Shown here: positions 36,295-47,869 of the stretch, in pieces | How the letters are laid out: every line of letters starts with the position of its first letter | How positions within the stretch are numbered: the first letter of the stretch is position 1 | Assembly (NCBI RefSeq): GCF_030435805.1 | Contig: NC_081291.1 | Location: forward strand, 10,997,001 to 11,061,000 | Source of the DNA: Mustela lutreola | Taxonomy: Eukaryota; Chordata; Mammalia; Carnivora; Mustelidae | Length of the DNA stretch: 64,000 nt | Reading direction: 5' to 3' | Notes under the pieces: generated by a model | The model's input: the letters and a program-made list of their open reading frames with translations, nothing else | Told to the model about the DNA's origin: nothing | Databases searched by the model: none | Translations under genes and position numbers: made by a program

Positions 36295-37160
36295 GAGAGG
36301 CAAATGAAAAACAGACTCTTAATATAGAGAATAAACTGAAGGTTGCTGGAGGGAGGTTGGAAATGGGATGGGTAAAAAAGATGATGGGGATAAAAGAGGG
36401 CACTTGTGGTTATAAACACCAGGTATTGTATGGAAGTGTTGAATCCACATTGAGATATCTCCTTAGACCAGTTAGAATGGCAAAAATTAATGAGGCAAGA
36501 AACAATAAATTTTGGAGAAGATGCGGAGAAAGGGGAACCCTCCTACATTGTTGATGGGAATGCAAATTGGTACAGCCACTTTGGAAAATAGTGTGGAGGT
36601 TCCTCAAAAACTTGCCAAACTGTGGAAAGAGCAGAGATGCCCTTCAATGGATGAATGGAAAAAGATGTGATCTCTATATAGAACTGAATGCTATTCAGCC
36701 ATCAGAAAGAATGGATACCCAACTTTTGTATCAACATGAATGGCACTGGAGGAGATTATGCTGAGTGAAATAAGTCAAGCAGAGAAAGTCAATTATCATA
36801 TGGTTTCACTTACTTGTGGGGCATAAGGAATAACATGGTGGACATTAGAAGATGGAAAGGAAAAGTGAATTGGGATAAATCAGAGTGAGAGATGAACCAT
36901 GAGAGACTGTGGACTCTGAGAAACAAATTGAGGGTTTTGGAGGGGAGGGAGGTGTGGTGATGGTTGAGCCTGGTGGTAGGTATTAAGGAGGACATGCATT
37001 AGATGGAGCACTGGGTGTGGTGCATACATGATGAATCTTGGAACACTGAAAAAATAAAATTTAAAAAAAGGAAATTTCAGTCACTAAATTCTACATCTGA
37101 AACTAATATGGCCCTGTATGTTAACTAACTGGAATTTAAATAAAAACTTGGAGAAAAAAA
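36295..37160 (+). mobile_element. Old L1 3' end with L1 beta-like insertion inside
   Basis: 36295-36432 and 37080-37160 are two parts of one old L1 3'UTR (GATGGGGATAAAAGAGGGCA; CATCTGAAACTAATATGGCC and AACTAACTGGAATTTAAATA). Between them, 36435-37078 is a younger truncated L1 3' end with an internal deletion in ORF2 near 36611. Confidence 0.8.
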
Positions 37161-37777
37161 GAACACAATACAATTCAATGATGAAAATGAATACAATGAT
37201 GAAAAAGAATGCAATACAATTCAATGATGAAGAAAGGATATATATAAAATATATGTATACCATATCAGATAGTGACAGGTGCTGTGAAAACAAAAGATTG
37301 CTATAAAAAATGAGTGTATGAGAGATTGTTAATTTTTAATTGGAGTTCAAGAAAACCTACAAAGGGGGTGATATTTTAGTAGAGGCTTCCAGAAAACATT
37401 AATAAAGAGAAAGGAGGAAATCTGGGTTAGGTCGGTGTCCTGAAGGGAAAACAGAGCAAAGGCCTGCAGAATGCACTTACTTCAGATATGCAGATCTCAA
37501 AATGAAGTCAGTGTGGTGAGGGAATGAGCAAGAGAGAGAGTGATGATGGGTGCTGCAAAAAATGTTGAGGAAAGAGCTGGCTTTCCTGCCACTGATGGGA
37601 CTTCAGGACACAGGGAGTCCTTCCTTATTTCCCATTTTATTTTGTTACAAGGTATTCTGTGAATAGAGATGGATCCCTTCCTTATTTCTATCCATTTTTT
37701 TTAACATTCTGTCATTTAAAGTTCACATATTGAAGTATATGAACTTCAGTACTATTTCCCTGAGGACTGCTATGCCT
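37161..37777. other. Non-coding; paralogous to 17960-18500
   Basis: Upstream (intron) part of OR unit B, regained after 6.3 kb of L1 insertions. It holds a short direct repeat with AATACAATTCAATGATGA at 37167 and 37211. Confidence 0.6.
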
Positions 37778-37790
37778 CACAACACACACA

Positions 37791-37828
<38 letters not shown>
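37778..37828. repeat. (CA)n microsatellite
   Basis: Paralogue of the repeat at 18509-18554, preceded by CTGAGGACTGCTATGCC. Confidence 0.95.
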
Positions 37829-37831
<3 letters not shown>

Positions 37832-38044
37832 ATTGGCACACAAGTGAACACAGTGCAATATGGCCTGTTGACACTATGTTACTATCATTCTTTTCTTGTC
37901 TTTAACCACAATAATGTTGAAAGAAGTGAAAGAAGGTAAGCTCTCAACATCGGTTACCTTTGTCCTGAAGACTGTGTAAATAATACTTAAAATCTAGTTA
38001 GTAAGCCTCTAAAGGACATGAAAACATGGGCTCCATTTCACTAC

Positions 38045-38200
38045 AATCATCATGTGGCCTGTATTTATTTTTTAATATAAATTCAATTAGCCAACTTATA
38101 GTATATCAATAGTTTCAGATCTAGTGTTCAAAAAATTATCAGTTACATATAACACCCAGTGCTATCACATCACATACCCTTCATAATTCTCATCACTAAT
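38045..38200 (-). mobile_element. Old L1 3' end fragment
   Basis: CCAACTTATAGTATATCAAT and ACATATAACACCCAGTGCTA resemble the old L1 3' end at 30851-31000. Confidence 0.6.
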
Positions 38201-38302
38201 TGTGTCCTGTACTTAAGGAAATAAAAGAAAGCAGTTCCCAATACACAGAGAAGAAAGAAATGGACACAGGGAGAAAATAGAGCTAATAATTTCAGGTGGT
38301 CC

Positions 38303-39075
38303 TGTAAGGACCTATTTAGCCAGAGTGACTCCATCTTGGGTAAATAGCCATTTTGTTGTTTGTGCAGCAAACTTACATTGACTCCCTCCCCCCAGAAAAA
38401 CTTACTTAGAATGTAGTTACTTAAGTAGTTCTAAGTAGTTACTTAGAATGCAGTTACTTACTTACTTAAAATGTAGTCAGCTAGTTCCTGATAATAGAGC
38501 CCAGAATACAAGGACAAGTCAGACCAGATGGAGACATCTAATCAGCACAAAGTACTGTTTGTAACAGTGAGAAGGTCTTGCCCAAACCTAAATGACTCCA
38601 TCTTGGGAAGGATGACTGTCTTATTATTCACACTGAGTATGTTAAGTGACTAAGCCTTCCCAGAAAGTACTGTTTGTAAATGTCCTAGTATGGAGTAATC
38701 TTGAATAACACATCACCAGACCAGATGCAACTAACAAGAGACACACAAACCCGGTGGGTTGAGATACCAAGATATGGGTTGCAGTTTAGCCTGTAAGATT
38801 GAGAGGGGTCGCCCTCTTTGGAGGCAGCCCTGACCAGTCAGTCAGTCAATTCTTGAGCCTGTAAACTGGGGGTGGTCGCTCTATTCAGAAATGGCCCTGG
38901 CCATTCAGTCTGACTTCTAATGCTTGGCATAAAATAGAGCTTTGCATAACTTTAACATTGTTTCAGTCTCGTCCCCCTGGCCGATCAATCTTATTTCTAA
39001 TACTTATCATAAAATAAAGCTTTAAATAACTTTCACTTTGTCTCAGTCTTGTTTTGTTTAATAACGGACCTAACA
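38303..39075 (+). mobile_element. Solo LTR of a class I (gammaretrovirus-like) endogenous retrovirus
   Basis: Starts TGTAAGG, ends CTAACA, 773 bases, with the 4-base target-site duplication GTCC at 38299-38302 and 39076-39079. A 4-base duplication fits class I elements. It carries a polyadenylation signal near 39011 and contains internal duplications: ACTCCATCTTGGG twice (near 38327 and 38607), AGTACTGTTTGTAA twice, and a doubled R/U5-like end (AAAATAGAGCTTTGCATAAC near 38932, AAAATAAAGCTTTAAATAAC near 39010). No internal viral genes remain, so this is a fossil left by LTR-LTR recombination, of moderate age judging by the intact ends. Confidence 0.85.
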
Positions 39076-39079
39076 GTCC

Positions 39080-39800
39080 CTGGGAGGCTGTGATGAGCAG
39101 AAATCTTCCCTGGTTCTGGCAGCATTCCAGCCCCAGTTCACATCCCCTGATGCCCAGAATAATTAACAAAGCAGGAAAATAATAATGTATCTAAACAATA
39201 AAGCAGTGGTGTCTTTATGATGTCAAGACATTTTACTGATTGACTATCCCTCTAGAAAAAAAATGCACAAAGGGAGTAAATCTCAATTTACAACAGAAAA
39301 TTTACAATATATAACAATGGAAGGGGATTTTTAAAGATGAAAAAATAAGAGACTTTCGAGAATGATTTTAAAGGCAAAGACTTTGGAATCAGAAAACCAA
39401 GTTTTGAATATCAAATCTATCACATCCATTCCAAATACGAAATACCTTTAGTCAAATAGTTGGAAGAGCAATATCCATACTCCTACAGTGGCAGGCATAA
39501 TTAATTAGTTTATGTAAAAATCTTAACAATACAGTTCCTTCCTGTGACTAAGTGAGTAATTATAGCCAGTGAAAAGATTTTTCTGAGTTTTTCTTCTACC
39601 TCACAAATCTTGCCATCATTTTCACACTTTCTGTTAAGGAAGTCTTACAAAATAAAGGTGTTTTCATGTTGATTACAATTTTTCTTATGAATACTCACTG
39701 TGAGAGAAGATGCTGAGAAATGTATGTCTCAAGAACTGCTGTTACAAGGGAATAGTTGTCTGCATGGGTCTGGGGTTTTCTACAAATACAGAACATGACC
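39080..39800. other. No gene seen
   Basis: Spacer or OR unit B intron sequence. No motif recognised. Confidence 0.6.
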
Positions 39801-39816
39801 AAAACCACTACATCTT

Positions 39817-40165
39817 TTTTTTTTTTTAATTTAATTTAATTTTTTTCAGTGTTCCAAGATTCATTGTTTATGCACCACACTCAGTGCTCCATGCAATACG
39901 TGCCTTCCTTAATACCCACCATCAGGCTCACCCATCCCCTCAATCCCCTCCCCTCCAAAACCCTCAGTTTGTTTCTCAGAGTCCACAGTCTCTCATGGTT
40001 CCCTCCAATTTACACAATTCATTTTCCCTTTCCATCTCCTAATGTCCTCCATGTTATTCCTTATGCTCCACAAGTTAGTGAAACCATATGATAATTGGCT
40101 TTCTCTGCTTGACTTATTTTACTTATTTACTTATTTTACTCATAATCTCCTTCAGTCCCATCCAT
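39817..40165 (-). mobile_element. L1 3' end with target duplication
   Basis: Minus-strand 3'UTR with a T-rich tail. AAAACCACTACATCTT (39801-39816) and AAAACCAATACATCTT (40166-40181) differ at one base. Confidence 0.9.
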
Positions 40166-40507
40166 AAAACCAATACATCTTAAACAGTTCACTGCACGTG
40201 CTCCAAGTCAAAGAGTGTCTTCCTAATCTCATTAACTGCAAACTACTTGGATATGTTCTGATTTCAATAGAACAACTTAGGGCCCCCATTCCTCCCCCCA
40301 ACTCTTTCAACTGGGCTTCCATTCCCACCACATATCATTAACTTAGATTCCTGTATTTCTGTGTCCAATGGACACTACTCTTTTGAGCACATTATATAAG
40401 TTACTTACAATTGAGTCTATCTTGTCTCAAGTGACCTCAGGTAAAAGTTCTCAGATTCAATTCTCTTTGATCCTTTCCTGAAATACTTACTGAGCTCTCA
40501 GGCTCAC

Positions 40508-40730
40508 CTGGTTGTGGTATATAAGATGAAGATCTCCATGTGGAGGTCTGAATTTCTCTTGGGTGGTTGATGATGGAGAACAAAGTTCTGTTTCCAGACA
40601 GGACATAAGGAAGCAATGCAACATGGGCCCCCCTGACAGACTTAGGAATCCAAAAATAACAACCATATCCTGGCCAATCCAAGACTTCACTTGCTGAAAT
40701 TCTGCAGCAGAGGAGATATTTACAGCTCTG
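40508..40730 (-). promoter_or_regulatory. Putative 5' noncoding exon and promoter of OR unit B
   Basis: Paralogue of 23523-23740. On the minus strand a conserved AGAGCTGTAAATATCTCC precedes GCTGCAGAATTTCAGC. The block ends CCACAACCAG followed by the donor GTGAGC (GT at 40507-40506). It lies about 9.7 kb upstream of the OR pseudogene. The longer distance is explained by the L1 insertions and solo LTR between them. A 94-codon frame across it is not a conserved protein frame and is not called. Confidence 0.6.
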
Positions 40731-41149
40731 TGTGTCTGCTGATTAGGCATTGTTTCCACTGTTACTCCCACCTCAGAGGACTCTGTTCCCCATGGTCCAC
40801 TGATGTGAACAAAAAGGAAACTACCTACTGAAACCCTGTTCCCAAGATAACAGACTAGAAGTCAAGCGAATCTAGTTTTGTATACATCATTCTCATGAAC
40901 TTGCCTGCCTTTCAGAGTTCTAACCTGCTTGAACTTTACCTTAACCTTGAGTAGATATTTATTTCATTTAGTTGAAGGGTTGCATTGTGATTTGTAGCTT
41001 TGGGGAAATGTGAATAAATAAGCCATGCAATCCTCTTCATGTGTGGGTTTTCTTTTTATTGGGGGGGGGTGCATGTGTATTCAGGAAACAAAGTAGTTTG
41101 CAATTTCTTTTCTACGTCCTTTTCAAAGGGTTAATACATAAAGTAAAAA
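40731..41149. other. OR upstream sequence, no gene
   Basis: Partly similar to 23740-23945. A G-run (GGGGGGGGG) lies near 41062. Confidence 0.5.
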
Positions 41150-41276
41150 TGGAAGAAAGATCTCAATTTGAGACAGGAATCCATCAAAATCCTAGAGGAG
41201 AACATGGGCAGTAACTTCTTAGACATCGATCACAGCAAATTCTTTCAAAACATGTCTCCAAAGGCAAGGGAAACAA
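41150..41276 (+). mobile_element. L1 ORF2 fragment
   Basis: GAGACAGGAATCCATCAAAA and GAGGAGAACATGGGCAGTAA match ORF2. Interrupted by the next element. Confidence 0.8.
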
Positions 41277-41291
41277 AAGTGAAAATATCCC

Positions 41292-43704
41292 CAGTGTCAT
41301 AGGAAAGTTCTATTTTTAATTTCTTGAGGAATCTCCACACTGTTCTCCAAAGAGGCTGCACCAACTTGCATTCCCACCAACAGTGGAAGAGGGTTCCCCT
41401 TTCTACACATCCTCTCCAACACATGTTGTTTCCTGTTTTGTTAAATTTGGTGTAAGGTGATATCTCAATGTGGTTTTAATTTGAATCTCCCTGAGGGCTA
41501 AGGATGATGAACATTTTTTCATATGTCTGATAGCCATTTGTATGTCTTGATTGGAGAAGTGTCTGTTCATATCTTCTGCCCATTTTTTGATATGTTTGCC
41601 TGTTTCATGTGTGTTGAGTTTGAGGAGTTCATTATAGATCCTGGATATCAACCTTTGTCTGTACTGTCATTTGCAGATATCTTCTCCCATTCCGTGGGTT
41701 GCCTCTTTGTTTTTTGACTGTTTCCTTTACTGTGCAGAAGCATTTGATTTTGATGAAGTCCCAAAAGTTTATTTTTGCTTTTGTTTCCTTTGCCTTTCGA
41801 GACATATCTTGAAAGAAGTTGCTGTGGCTGATATTGAAGAGATTACTACCTATGTTCTCCTCTAGGATTCTGATGGATTCCTGTCTCACGTTGAGGTCTT
41901 TTATCCATTTTGAGTTTAACTTTGTGTACAGTGTAAGAGAATGGTGGAGTTTCATTCTTCTACATATAGCTGCCCAGTTTTCCCAGCACCATTTATTGAA
42001 GAGACTGTCTTTTTTCCACTGTATATTTTTTCCAGTTTTGTCAAAGATTAATTGACATAGAGTTGAGGGTCCATATCTGAGCTCTCTACTCTGTTCCACT
42101 GGTCTATGTGTCTGTTTTTAGGCCAGTACCATGCTGTCTTGGTGATCACAGCTTTGTAATAAAGCTTGAAATCAGGTAACGTAATGCCCCCAGCTTTATT
42201 TTTGTTTTTCAACATTTCCTTAGCGATTCGGGGTCTCTTCTGATTCCATACAAATTTTGGGATTATTTGCTCCAGCTCTTTGAAGAATACCGGTGGAATT
42301 TTGATCGGAATGGCATTATAAGTATAGATTGCTCTAGGCAGTATAGACATTTTAACAATGTTTATTCTTCCGATCCAAGAGCATGGAATGGTTTTCCATC
42401 TTATTGTGTCTTCTTCAATTTCTTTCATGAGTGTTCTGTAGTTCCTCAAGTACAGATCCTTTACCTCTTTGGTTAGGTTTCTTTCCAGGTATCTTATGGT
42501 TCTTGGTGCCCTACTAAATGGAATTGATTCTCTAATTTCTCTTTCTGTATTTTCATTGTTAGTGTATAAGGAAGCCACTGATTTCTGCACATTGACTTAG
42601 TATCTGGCCACATTGCTGAATTGCTGTATGAGTTCTAGTAGTTTGGGGGTGGAGTCTTTTGGGTTTTCCATATAAAGAATCATGTCATCTGCAAAGAGAG
42701 AGAGTTTGACTTATTCATTGCCAATTTGGATACCTTTTATTTCTCTTTGTTGTCTGATTGCTGTTGCTAGGACTTCTAATACTATGTTGCACAAGCGTGG
42801 TGAGAGTGGGCAGCCTTGTATTGTTCCTGATCTCAACGGGAAGGCTGCAAGCTTTTTCCCATTGAGGATGACATTTGCTGTGGGTCTTTCATAGATAGAT
42901 TTGATGAGGTTCAGAAATGTTCCCTCTATCCCTATACTTTGAAGCGTTTTAATCACTAATGGATGCTGGATTTTGTCAAATGCTTTTTCTGCATCCATTG
43001 AGAGGACCATGTGGTTCTTCTATCTTCTCATATTAATTTGTTGTATCACATTGATTGATTTGTGAATATTGAACCATCCTTGTAGCCCAGGGATGAATCC
43101 CACCTGATCATGATGGATAATCTTTTTAATATGCTGTAGAATCCTGTTGGATAGGATCTTGCTGCACTCCTGGGTATTTACCCCAAAGATACAGAAAAGA
43201 AGGGCCATCTGTACCTCAATGTTTATAGCAGCAATGGCCATGGTCGCCAAACTATGGAAAGAAACAAGATGCCCTACAACAAACGAATGGATAAGGAAAT
43301 GTGGTCCATATACACTATGGAGTATTATGCTTCCATCAGAAAGGATGAATACCCAACTTTTGTAGCAACATGGACGGGACTGGGAGAGATTATGCTGAGT
43401 GAAATAAGTCAAGCAGAGAGAGTCAATTATCATATGGTTTCACTTATTTTTGGAGCATAACAAATAACATGGAGGACAAGGGGTGTTAGAGAGGAGAAGG
43501 GAGTTGGGGTAAATTGGAAGGGGAGGTGTATCATGAGAGACTATGGACTCTGAAAAACAATGTGAGGGGTTTGAAGTGGCAGGGGTGTGGGAAGTTGTGG
43601 TACCAGGTGGTGGGTATTATCGAGGGCACGGATTGCATGGAGCACTGGGTATGGTGAAAAAATAATTAATACTGTTTTTCTGAAAATAAATAAATGAAAA
43701 ATAG
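41292..43704 (+). mobile_element. L1 beta with 5' inversion (twin priming)
   Basis: 41292-43162 is on the minus strand (ORF2 from [20 protein letters not shown] down to the start of YDP). 43163-43704 is on the plus strand and begins ALLGIYPKD, the very next residues. AAGTGAAAATATCCC at 41277-41291 and 43705-43719 is an exact 15-base target-site duplication. The reverse-transcriptase region between has only a few breaks, so the copy is fairly young. Confidence 0.95.
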
Positions 43705-43749
43705 AAGTGAAAATATCCCATGTTATCTTAAGTAATAAGAAAATTGAGG

Positions 43750-44165
43750 TGGAAGATGTGGTCCATATACACTATGGTGTATTATGCCTCCATCAGAAAG
43801 GATGAATATTCAAGTTTTGTAGCAACATGGACCAGACTGGAAGAGATTATGCTGAGTGAAATAAGTCAAGCAGAGAGAGTCAATTATCATATGGTTTCAC
43901 TTATTTGTGGAGCATAACATAACAAATAACATGGAGGACAAGGGGTGTTAGAGAGGAGAAGGGAGTTGGGGTAAATTGGAAGGGGAGGTGTATCATGAGA
44001 GACTATGGACTCTGAAAAACAATCTGAGGGGTTTTAAGTGGCAGGGGTGTGGGAAGTTGTGGTACCAGGTGGTGGGTATTATAGAGGGCACGGATTGCAT
44101 GGAGCACTGGGTGTGGTGAAAAAATAATGAATACTCTTTTTCTGAAAATAAATAAATTAATTAAA
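43750..44165 (+). mobile_element. L1 beta 3' end, near copy of 43300-43704
   Basis: Shares unusual variants with the preceding element (GGGTGTTAGAGAGG, GGTGTATCATGAGAG, GGGAAGTTGTGGTACC, GGTGAAAAAATAAT) that other beta ends in the window lack. No clear target duplication. Confidence 0.88.
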
Positions 44166-44321
44166 AAAAGAAATTAAAAAAATCAAAAACACAGAATAGG
44201 AAGAAATAGAAAACCTGAACAGACCACTTATAAGTAACAAAACTGAATTGGTAATCCAAAAGCCACTGAAAAGTACAAGTTCAGGAGCAGATGGATTCAC
44301 AGGGAAGTCTACCAAACATTT

Positions 44322-44536
44322 TTTTTTAAGATTTTATTTATTTATTTGACAGCAAGAGAGAGTACAAGTAGGCAGAGAAGCAGTTGGAGAGAGAGGAGGA
44401 AGCAGGCAGAGGGAGAGGAGGAAGCAGGCTCCCTGCCGAGCAGAGAGCCTGATGTGGGGCTCGATCCCAGGACCCTGGGATCGTGACCTGAACCCAAGGC
44501 AGAGGCTTTAACCCACTGAGCCACCCAGGCGTCCCA
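44322..44536 (-). mobile_element. CAN-SINE with target duplication
   Basis: CTACCAAACATTT at 44309-44321 and 44537-44549 flank it exactly. The body carries a partial duplication (GAGAGGAGGAAGCAGGC, then GAGGAGGAAGCAGGCTCCC). Confidence 0.95.
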
Positions 44537-44680
44537 CTACCAAACATTTAAGGAAGAGTTCATATGTATTCTCCTCAAACTATTCCAAAGCACAGAAGAG
44601 GAAGGAAAGCTTACAAATACATTGTATGAGACTAACATTACCCTGACATCAAATCACATTAAGACACTACACACATACAT

Positions 44681-44682
<2 letters not shown>

Positions 44683-44713
<31 letters not shown>
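44683..44713. repeat. (CA)n microsatellite
   Basis: About 15 units inside the old L1. Confidence 0.9.
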
Positions 44714-44717
<4 letters not shown>

Positions 44718-44760
44718 ACCTCTAGGCCAAGATCCCTGACGAAGGTAGATGCAAAAATCC

Positions 44761-44847
44761 TGGGAATAAAAATATATGTTTATAAAAAATAAAAAATTTA
44801 AAAATAAATAAATAAATAAATACACACATTCTTTCAATTTTGGAAAA
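44761..44847 (+). mobile_element. Ultra-short L1 alpha 3' end with a transduced tail
   Basis: About 40 bases of alpha terminus, an A-rich tail, 22 bases of unrelated sequence (ACACATTCTTTCAATTTTGG within it), a second A-run, and AAAAATCC at 44753-44760 and 44848-44855. Removing it restores the old L1 (GCAAAAATCCTCAACAAAAT). Confidence 0.8.
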
Positions 44848-45840
44848 AAAAATCCTCAACAAAATACTAGCAAACTTCATACAATAATATATTAACCACA
44901 ATCAGGTAGGATTTATTGCAGGGATGTTTCAATATTTGCAAATAAATCAATGTCATACACCACATCAACACAACGAACGCTCAAAAGCATATGATTATCT
45001 CAAAGGTGCAGAAAAAGAATTTTAATAGATTTAACATTCATTCATAATAAAAACTCTCACCAAATTAGGGATAGATGGGACATACATTAACATAATAAAG
45101 GCCATGTATGAAAAACCCCACAGTGAGCATTATTCTCAATGGTAAAAATACTGAGAGCTTTTCCCCTAATGTCAGTAAAGGCAAATACGTCCACTCTCAC
45201 CACTTTCATTCAACATAGTACTGGAACTCCTAGCCACAGTAATCAGGTAAGAAAAAAGAATAAGTGTCATCCATATTGGGAAAGAAGGTAAACTGCCAAT
45301 ATTTGTAGGTGACATGATATTAAACATAGAAAATCCAAAAGAATCTAAAAAAAAATACTATGAGAAGTAATAAACAAATTCAGTAAAGTACAAGTTGCAA
45401 AATCAATACCCAGAAATCAGTATCATTTCAAAACACAAACAATGAAGTAGCACAAAGGAAAAAAAAAATAAAACATCATTTACAATTGCACCAAACAGAA
45501 TGAAATGGTTAGGAATAAATTTAACCAAAGATGTGAAATATCTGTACTCCAAAAACTGTAAAATACTGATGAAAGAAATTGAAGATGATTTGAACAAATG
45601 GAGAGATACACCATGCTCATGGATTGGAGAGTAAATTTGTGAAAACATCCATATTAACCAAAGCGGCCTACAGAATTAATACAATCTCTATCAAAACACC
45701 AATAGCAGTTACAAAAATTCAAATAAATAATATTAAAATTTGTATGGAACCACAGAAAACCCAGAATGGCCAAAGGAATCCTGAGAAAGAACAGAGCTGG
45801 AGGTATCAAAATATTGTGGCCAAAGCAAAGGAGACCTAAA

Positions 45841-47504
45841 ACCAGGTGAGTAATTACATAAGTAAACCAAATATCTACTATGAAATATTACATTGTCACC
45901 AAAATTGGGATTTTGTAGGATTCTGAGAATTCCAGTGGAGACAAAGGAATCAGCTTGTATTGTTAGCAGGAAATTTGGCTACATAGAAAAAACTAAGAAG
46001 AAAAAGTGTCCATATTCAATTAGGGGTTAATTTTTCTCCATCATCAAAGAAAGGGGGTGATGTCTCTATGGTAACATGAGAGACGAGGTTCATTCCATCT
46101 CTGTTTCCAAATTCATAGTATGTGGTTTTCCAAGATAATGCCAGCTGTGGGGAGTCCCATTGTCATGTGTGAATTCTAGGCAAAGAGGAGATAGGAAAGG
46201 GAAGGAATTCTAAATAACATTCCAGTATTCACACTCAATAATTTCTCATTATCTCTACCAACTGTCTATGATTGTAAGAGAAGGTGGGAAATATAGTATC
46301 TTAGCAGGGCATGTGACTATCTCCAAATATAATCAGGGTCCAGTAACAGGGAAGAGAAGAATGAATCTGTGTTATGGAGGCAATCTTTGGCTCAATGATC
46401 AGATACAAGATTCACATATCCATAACGTGAAAACAAAAACATGCTTGTTAGAAGAGTGACCCTTCTTGATACTAAGACGAAAAAACAGTGATCTCAGCAA
46501 GTCTCAGGAAAGTTACATGGTATGACAGAAGGAGCAATATGTTCCGCCAATTCCTTTCAAGGAAACCAAAACACATGGTAGAGTACTTGAAATGTTTCTT
46601 AGTGTAGGCTAGAGGCATCACACATGGGGTAATATACACACCATGGAGGAGATGAAGCAAGAACCCTATAGTCATGGCTCAGGTTTTATTAAAGTGAGCT
46701 GAAAAAAAAAAAATCAGAAGTAAAGTAAACCATGACCAAAGTTAAATGTACCTATCCCATCTGAGCTACAAGTGTATTCAGATTCCTGAGTAGTGAGGTC
46801 TAATAGAGCCATCTTGGTCAATATGAACATTAATTTTGGTGGCTCCAAATAACAAGTCACCATCTGAACCTACTTTGATATTCAAATTAATACTTCCTAG
46901 AGCTGTCATAATTCTTATGTACTGATTTTCACAAGACTGATCTCTGCGCCCTGCAGTTTGTGACCTGAAAACATTATTATCAAATCCTGGATGGGGGTCA
47001 TTTTTCTTTGTCTCTCATCCTTGGAACACTTTCTGTTTTTTGGTTCCTCCCTCAATGGATCAACATGAGAGACATGAGAATGTTCTGGGATTGTCTTAGG
47101 TGAGTTTGGGTGCTTTCAGGGGGCATCACTAAAACTCTGAATGAAGGTACCAGAATTTCAATGGGCATTGAATCAATGAGTATCTCATTGCCTTTGAGTG
47201 TGGAGACACCCTGACTCAGGGATTCCAGGATTGTACATATTTCAGAGTGGAGGCCAAAGTTGAAAAATGAAGTGCTCCCTCTTGTGGGTTCACACATGTA
47301 GTAAGGAAATTTAATGAGGAGCCAAAATTTTACTTCCTTGTTGAAAACCATCAACTATTTTTTTTTTTAATTTTCCTGATAGTATTGGTAATGTTGACAG
47401 GGACAGTTATCCACAGTATTTTCAATGCTTTTGTGAGTTGCAGTTCCCTACTCAATCGTTTCTTCCATCATTTATTATCTATATTGTAGGCACTTATTTT
47501 TTTC
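45841..47504. other. No gene recognised
   Basis: 1.6 kb without a supported gene. The longest frame (47052-47354, minus strand, 100 codons) shows no known domain. No repeat identified. Confidence 0.5.
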
Positions 47505-47690
47505 ATTTTTCAATGATTCATTTATTTATTTGAGTGATAAGTGTGGGGAGGGACAGAGGGAGAGGAAGTGAGAGTCTTAAGCAGACTCTGCACTAAGGGC
47601 CAATCCTGATGCAGGGCTCTATCTCCCAACCCTGAAATCATGACCTGAGCCAAAACTGAGTGGAACACTTAACTACCCAGACACCCAGAG
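47505..47690 (-). mobile_element. Old CAN-SINE
   Basis: A TTTATTTATTTGAG tail and body AAGCAGACTCTGCACTAAGG. The diverged head is near 47680. Confidence 0.75.
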
Positions 47691-47869
47691 AGCAATTTTT
47701 GAAGTGCATGTGCAAAAATGAATGTGTACTAAGTTCTGAATCCTTACCTTAAAACCCCAAACTTCCCAAATATAAAATCAGCCTCAAATTTGGTGCTTAT
47801 CTTACTTTTAAAACTAATACTTAAAGAAGTTCTACTCAAAGATAATAGAAGAAGGAAGAATGGCAGAAT

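Larger units (their letters stand above)
44190..45840 (+). mobile_element. Old L1 ORF2 fragment, with three later additions
   Basis: Diverged reverse-transcriptase to thumb region (TTCAACATAGTACTGGAACT; AAATACTGATGAAAGAAATT). Interrupted by a SINE (44322-44536), a CA repeat (44683-44713) and an 87-base L1 tail (44761-44847). The open frames are short. Confidence 0.82.

Noticed and set aside
40487-40771. 94-codon frame on the minus strand that resembles a plus-strand frame at 62250-62462
   Set aside because: The similarity is real but comes from the conserved OR 5' exon. The frame is not kept in the third copy (23523-23740), so it is not treated as a protein.
47052-47354. 100-codon open frame on the minus strand
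   Set aside because: No recognisable family, no splice or promoter context, and no paralogue in the window. Could be a pseudogene fragment, but nothing supports naming it.
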